DNA of 64,000 nucleotides from contig CM049314.1 of assembly GCA_026874595.1 (NCBI GenBank), positions 4,750,229-4,814,228 on the forward strand, read 5' to 3'. The translations under genes and the position numbers were made by a program. Shown piece after piece: positions 59,301 to 64,000 of the stretch (within the stretch, counting starts at the first letter, position 1; every line of letters starts with the position of its first letter). This stretch comes from Sipunculus nudus. Taxonomy: Eukaryota > Annelida > Sipuncula > Golfingiida > Sipunculidae. The notes under the pieces were generated by a model that searched no databases, was not told the DNA's origin, and was given only the letters and a program-made list of their open reading frames with translations.

Positions 59301-61238
59301 TTCTTTCATATTATGCATATACATAGACATGGGTTATGGGATGATGTATATATAAATTGGGGTCATGACCTTTCCTATTAGAGTGGCCTTGACCTTAAAT
59401 ATTGCCATATATGGTGAAAATTACACAAATTCATTAATATCTCAATAAGGGATGCATGCATTGGTCCAAAAATCAACATGTTCAAAGATCTTGGAAAGTA
59501 TTGTCATGTACCGGAAACAGGTGGCGCCACCTGTTATTCTTTAACTTGTTTTGTGCCGTTTAATACCCCATCATTGCCATTTATCAGTACTGTGAGCATT
59601 ATAAGTCAAAAACTAATGGACAGATTTCTTTCATATTATGCATATACATGGATATGGGTTATAGGATAATGTTTAATTGAATAGGGGTCATGACCTTTCC
59701 AATGAGTGGCCTTGACCTTGAATATTGCCATATACGGTGAAAATCACACAAAATCATTAATTTCTTAATAAGGGATGCATTGATTGGTCCAAATATCAAC
59801 TTGAACGAAGATCTTGGATAGTGTTGTCATGTACGGGAAACAGGTGGTGCCACCTGTTATTCTTTTTCTTGTTTTCTTGCCGTTTAATACCCCATCATTG
59901 CCACTTAACAGTATTGTGAGCATTATAAGTCAAAAACTAATGGACAGATTTCTTGCATATACATAGACATGGGTTAGGGGATGATGTATATTGAAATTTG
60001 GATCATGACCTTTTCTATGAGAATGACCTTTTCTATGAGTGTGGTCTGATATTAATTGTTGCTGAAGATGGGGGGCCTATTCTTAAAGGGGGGGGGGGGA
60101 TTAATTGTCTGGGGATACTATGGCACCTGCGGTGCCAAGAAATATCTAGTTTAACTTATAGTTTCAGTTTTTTACTCTGTATATATAATGATTGCAACTT
60201 TTGCAACAATTCTAATATTTTAACTTATATTTTCAGGTTTTTTTATTAAAAATTTATAAAACCTGTAAGTAAAAAATGATTCAGATAAACACTTCTTAAT
60301 GGAAAAAGTGGATATGCTTAAAAAAATAGGATTATATATAAACTTAAATGCATTATTCCCTTGAAAGTTAAATTAAGGTATTAGTCCATTCTGTCCACTT
60401 GCCTTTCCATTTGTAAATTTTCATATGCATCACATTATCTCAAAACTTTTACTGTTTTTCTTCATGACAGTCTTGTCAGAGTATTAGTTTGCAATCATAT
60501 ATTTAGATGTTTACTATCACCAAGTAGGAGGGCCCCTTTCCTCTTAGCTTTTCATATTCTTATTTAAATGAAAAACATTACAATAGAATATTTCTACATC
60601 CACCTTCGTGCTGCCCTCACTTTTCCCTTCTCCAACCCCATCCCAAAGTCAGCCTCAGTAAGCAAGAACAAGATGAATCAGATATATTCATACTTTAATA
60701 TTTTGTATAACTATTCGTCCATAGGTACCTATGTACATGCCAGAAATTATGTCAATATTGTGTAATCTGTAGACATAGTGGGCATCACAATAATGTACCT
60801 TGTCAAGACTAAAGAGATATTGTGTCATACAGTCACAAATTCATAAATCACTTCATCAGCATAGTTAATCATAACATCCTATCTGTCAAATTGAAAGCTT
60901 GCAGACTACCATACACTTTAGATCCTTCAACAAATAGCCTTATCATCATTCTACTACTGCTTATTACTGCTGTCATTGCATTACTATTTGCTCAAATATA
61001 TCATAATTTTAACCCCTCTTAAATAAATAAAAAATAAACCACTTTATTTGACTCTATTTATCCATCAGTCAGGTAATTTCATTTATCATTTACTCACATA
61101 TTAAATTACATTCCTTTATAATAGCCCAACATGTCCATGATAATCATAAGCTTTATCGACTCGATATAGTATCACAGTGGAGAAACATTTATAGTCGAAT
61201 CACGATCAGCTGAGCGCCGTGACCCATGGGTCCCTTGT
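56381..61238 (-). mobile_element. Element D', inverted copy of D, carrying an insertion
   Basis: The 5' end is at 61238 (ACAAGGGACCCATGGGTCAC on the minus strand). The 3' hairpin and (GGAC)n tract are at 56381-56490. It is colinear with 36524-39614 on the opposite strand, except for the family F insertion at 58529-60150. No gene is seen. Confidence 0.82.
58529..60150 (+). mobile_element. Family F element inserted in D'
   Basis: It starts gtatcgccagac with hairpin CCAGAC-ata-GTCTGG and a (GCC)n patch at 58576-58597. Four modules of about 325 bp, centred on GGTGGCGCCACCTGTTATTC, lie at about 58861, 59186, 59521 and 59843. It ends with gtctggggatactatgg and a G-run. About 38 bp (58490-58528) are repeated after it (60181-60220), and the D copy has this sequence once. 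No gene is seen. Confidence 0.7.
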
Positions 61239-61617
61239 TTTAAAAATCAAAATAGGTTGGGACCATATATAAACCACTTTGGACATCACAAAAAATATGT
61301 TCAAGTCAAGGTAATAATACCTTATAAGGAAGTCTACCTGTAGGCGTTTAATTGTGGCTCTTTGAAACAATACTAAAACATTACCCTTTTGGGCCACAGT
61401 AACCCCGTTTACGATATCTATTTTAGCAAACATTTTTTGTTTCCAAAAATCCTACTACTCTAATGCCTTTAGCAGTTTATATAAACTCTATAACAGTAGA
61501 GTATATATATATATACTACTACTCTGCTACTCAGAGTGGTTAATTTGTTTGGAAATATTTATTTAAATGATATATTTTTTTTCTTTTACAAGTGACCTTT
61601 GACCAGGAACAGTTTTT

Positions 61618-63456
61618 AGCTCAGCTAACTTTCAGTCATGCTGGGCTATAGCGATGGGTCTTTGTCCGTCGTCCTTCCGTCTGTCCGTCCGGCCGTTAGC
61701 AGGGCACAAATCGTAACCGTAGGCGCTAGGGTCATAAACCCAATGCAGTCTTAGAGGTTCTTAAAAGATCTCCTTGCAAACCTGAAATTAGGTCACTGCA
61801 ACCTATATTCTTGAAATTATGGGGTGTGTTTGCACCCCCCAGAAAAAATCTTTTTACCAAAATTTTCATCCAAAACCTTCCATCTTTCACATACAGCTCA
61901 CCTACCAACAGGGGAAGAACCATAATTATTTTGAGGTCACAAGGTCAAAGGTCAAGGTCACAGAACCAACTTCTTTGAAAAGCCTGTGGATGCATTTTAA
62001 GCCAAACCTTTCATCCCAATTCTTTGATCTTTCACATATAGCTCACCTACTAAGTGGGAGAAGAATCCTATAGATGTTGAGGTCACAAGGTCAAAGGTCA
62101 GGGTTGAAGGATCCACTTCTTTGAAAAGGTTGTGGACACATTTCAAGCTAGACCTTTCATTCCAAACCTTTCAGCACTGACATCGCTTCTCTGCCAACAG
62201 GGGAAAAGACCTGTTGATTTTTAGGTCAAAGGTCAAGTTCACAGCACCCTCTTCTTGCGTGGAGTCATTTTCAGGCAAACTTTTCAATCTATACTTTCCA
62301 TCTGTCATATATGGCTTACCTACCAATAGGGGAAGAAGCCTATTGATGTTTAGTTCAAAAGGTCAAAGGTCAAGGTCACAATATTGTTCTAAATGCTTGT
62401 GAACATATTTCAAGTGAAACTGTTCAACCCAAACCTTCAGTCATTCACATATGCCACATCTATGCATCACTGAATGTGATTCAAACTTCATATTTATGGG
62501 TCTTTTTGCATGAAGAAATAACTAATTGATTTTGAGGTCAGCTGGTCAGGAGGTTAAAGGTTGCAGGTCTAAGTTATTCACTCATTGGTTGCCAAGTAAT
62601 AACACCCGGCCAGATGTAAGTGGTTAGTAGTTACCCATCATTTAGAAAGAATCCAGTTGATATGTGGGCAAACGGCCAAGGTCATAGGTCAGGGATGTTC
62701 ACAATAACTTATTTTGTAGACCATCTCTATTTTTCTTGTTTCCTTGTATATATAACCTTGGCACTCACAACTGGTACATCTCACTGTGTGCCCATAATTG
62801 TCAGTGACACTTGTGATATATGACTCCCTTTTGTATCAGCTCATGGAGTGATAAGGATATATCATTAGTGCATAACAAAAACACTGTTGCCGGAATGCTT
62901 TGGCCAGGCATTAAGACTATGAGAGTTAAGTGTTAAGGTTTAGCTACTTATAAAATGATGGGAACATTTTGCAGTTTATATCATGGAATCATAGCAATAA
63001 ACTTAGTTTTCTAGATATCTGAATATTATTATACAAATTATCAGATATACCAGCAAGTGTTTGTTCTGATAATATGTGGGTCTGTACCTGGATTTAGGAT
63101 GGCTTTATTTGATTACAAGACTTAGTGATGCTTTCTGCATTTCTTTTTTTTTTAGGTTTTGCAGTTTACCTACCCTGCTGACCCCATTGAATAGCAAGCT
63201 GATAATTAAAACAAATTGGACTTGCACTTTTTACATTTGCATGTTCATTAATCTGATATGAGAGCTCTCCAACCTGATCATGCCTTTTGAATTGTTTTGG
63301 ACATTCATAACTGTTACTTTCTTTGGAGCAATTGCTACAAGTTTAGTGTCTTATTGGAGGATGTGTGATATCAAATGTCAGACTTGTCAGAAAACCATTA
63401 TGTCTGCCAGGTAGCCATTTTAGAAATCCTTTGCCAGGGCAGTTTCTGTGATTTTT
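61618..63456 (-). mobile_element. Element A', inverted copy of A, 5' end displaced
   Basis: The 3' hairpin is at 61618-61648 and the GGAC/GTCC tract at 61663-61695. It matches 2578-4420 on the opposite strand, including the AGGTCA modules (61935-62380) and the exon-like segment near 63158-63190. It is interrupted at 63457 by another element end. Confidence 0.8.
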
Positions 63457-64000
63457 AGCTCAGCTGACTATAAGTCATCTGAGCTATAGGCGTGGTCCTT
63501 TGTCTGTCGTCCGTCCGTTAACAGGGCACGTTTTAAAACTGCTGGACCTACGAATCCAAAATTATGCATACCATTAGATGTCCCCAAAATCTCCTACCAT
63601 ACCAAAAATTGGGTCATTAGAACTTCGTTCCTTCGAGATATTAAGGAAAAACCTCCGTTTTCCATAAAAAAGCCATTGTTACACTTCAAGGCTGCCTAAT
63701 ATCAAAACCACTGATCTGTTTTTGATCAGATTTAGTATTCATATTCTTCCATACATTTTCTGTGCACATACCAAAAATTAGGTTAGGATTGGGTATTATT
63801 TTGAAGTTATAGGCCCAAATATAATGCAATTTTTAGCTCAGCTGACTATAAGTCATCTGAGCTATAGTCGTGGTCCATTGTCCGTCGTCCGTCCGTCTGT
63901 CCGTCCGTCCGTCCGTAGATGTGGCACGTTTTGAAACCGTAAGACCTAGGAATCCAAAATTCAGCATAATGTTAGATGTCCCCAAGATCTCCTACCAAGC
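63457..64000 (-). mobile_element. Two further nested element 3' ends, running off the window
   Basis: Hairpin and GTCC tracts start at 63457 and again at 63835, both on the minus strand. The second sits inside the body of the first, which resembles 38580-38790. Their 5' ends lie outside the window. Confidence 0.7.

Noticed and set aside
1-64000. Rep-helicase or other transposase genes that could drive these elements
   Set aside because: I looked for helicase and Rep motifs and for long ORFs and saw none. Only the Ngaro-like RT/recombinase, LINE RT and gypsy integrase remnants encode enzymes.

Overview
The window looks like non-coding-rich DNA from a marine invertebrate, most likely a bivalve mollusc or another lophotrochozoan. 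The reasons are small exons with GT..AG introns, heavy A+T bias, a DIRS/Ngaro-type retroelement, and very many short elements ending in a (GGAC)n minisatellite plus a hairpin. Such elements resemble the bivalve 'pearl'/Helentron-type non-autonomous repeats. The species assignment is inference; there is no bacterial-style gene organisation.

Host gene. One multi-exon gene was recovered on the minus strand by reading splice sites. Eleven small coding exons (36-90 nt) between 40163 and 7738 join in phase into 242 codons of a seven-helix receptor of the cyclic-AMP-receptor-like (class E-like) GPCR family. No single ORF covers it, because every exon is short. Its first coding exon (a weak candidate lies at 49936-49965) and its end after TM7 are not convincingly in the window.

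Intron content, 1-40 kb. The introns are packed with nested copies of one Helentron-like family. It has a 5' end ACAAG(G/T)GACCCATGGGTCAC plus GCTCAGCTG, and a 3' end of (GGAC)n followed by a 13-bp hairpin. Copies are A (1994-4420), B (1771-6820 interrupted by A; 15874-18492 intact), C (11572-13513; 35351-39917 interrupted by D), D (36524-39614), and E (14141-19225 interrupted by B; 28756-35181). Paralogous empty sites show insertion without target duplication between two A (T on the other strand). Copy E at 28756 holds a 2560-bp near-identical tandem duplication. A decayed Ngaro-like tyrosine-recombinase retrotransposon (21318-25685) lies antisense in the intron between TM3-encoding exons.

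41-56 kb. This part has a hAT-type MITE with an 8-bp duplication, a gypsy integrase remnant, a 5'-truncated LINE, several (AT)n arrays, one inverted-repeat structure (45.7-48.5 kb) and one long foldback element (51356-54316) with repeated CGCTGATCAGCG palindromes.

56-64 kb. Minus-strand copies of D and A (56381-61238; 61618-63456), inverted relative to the left half, carry further insertions.
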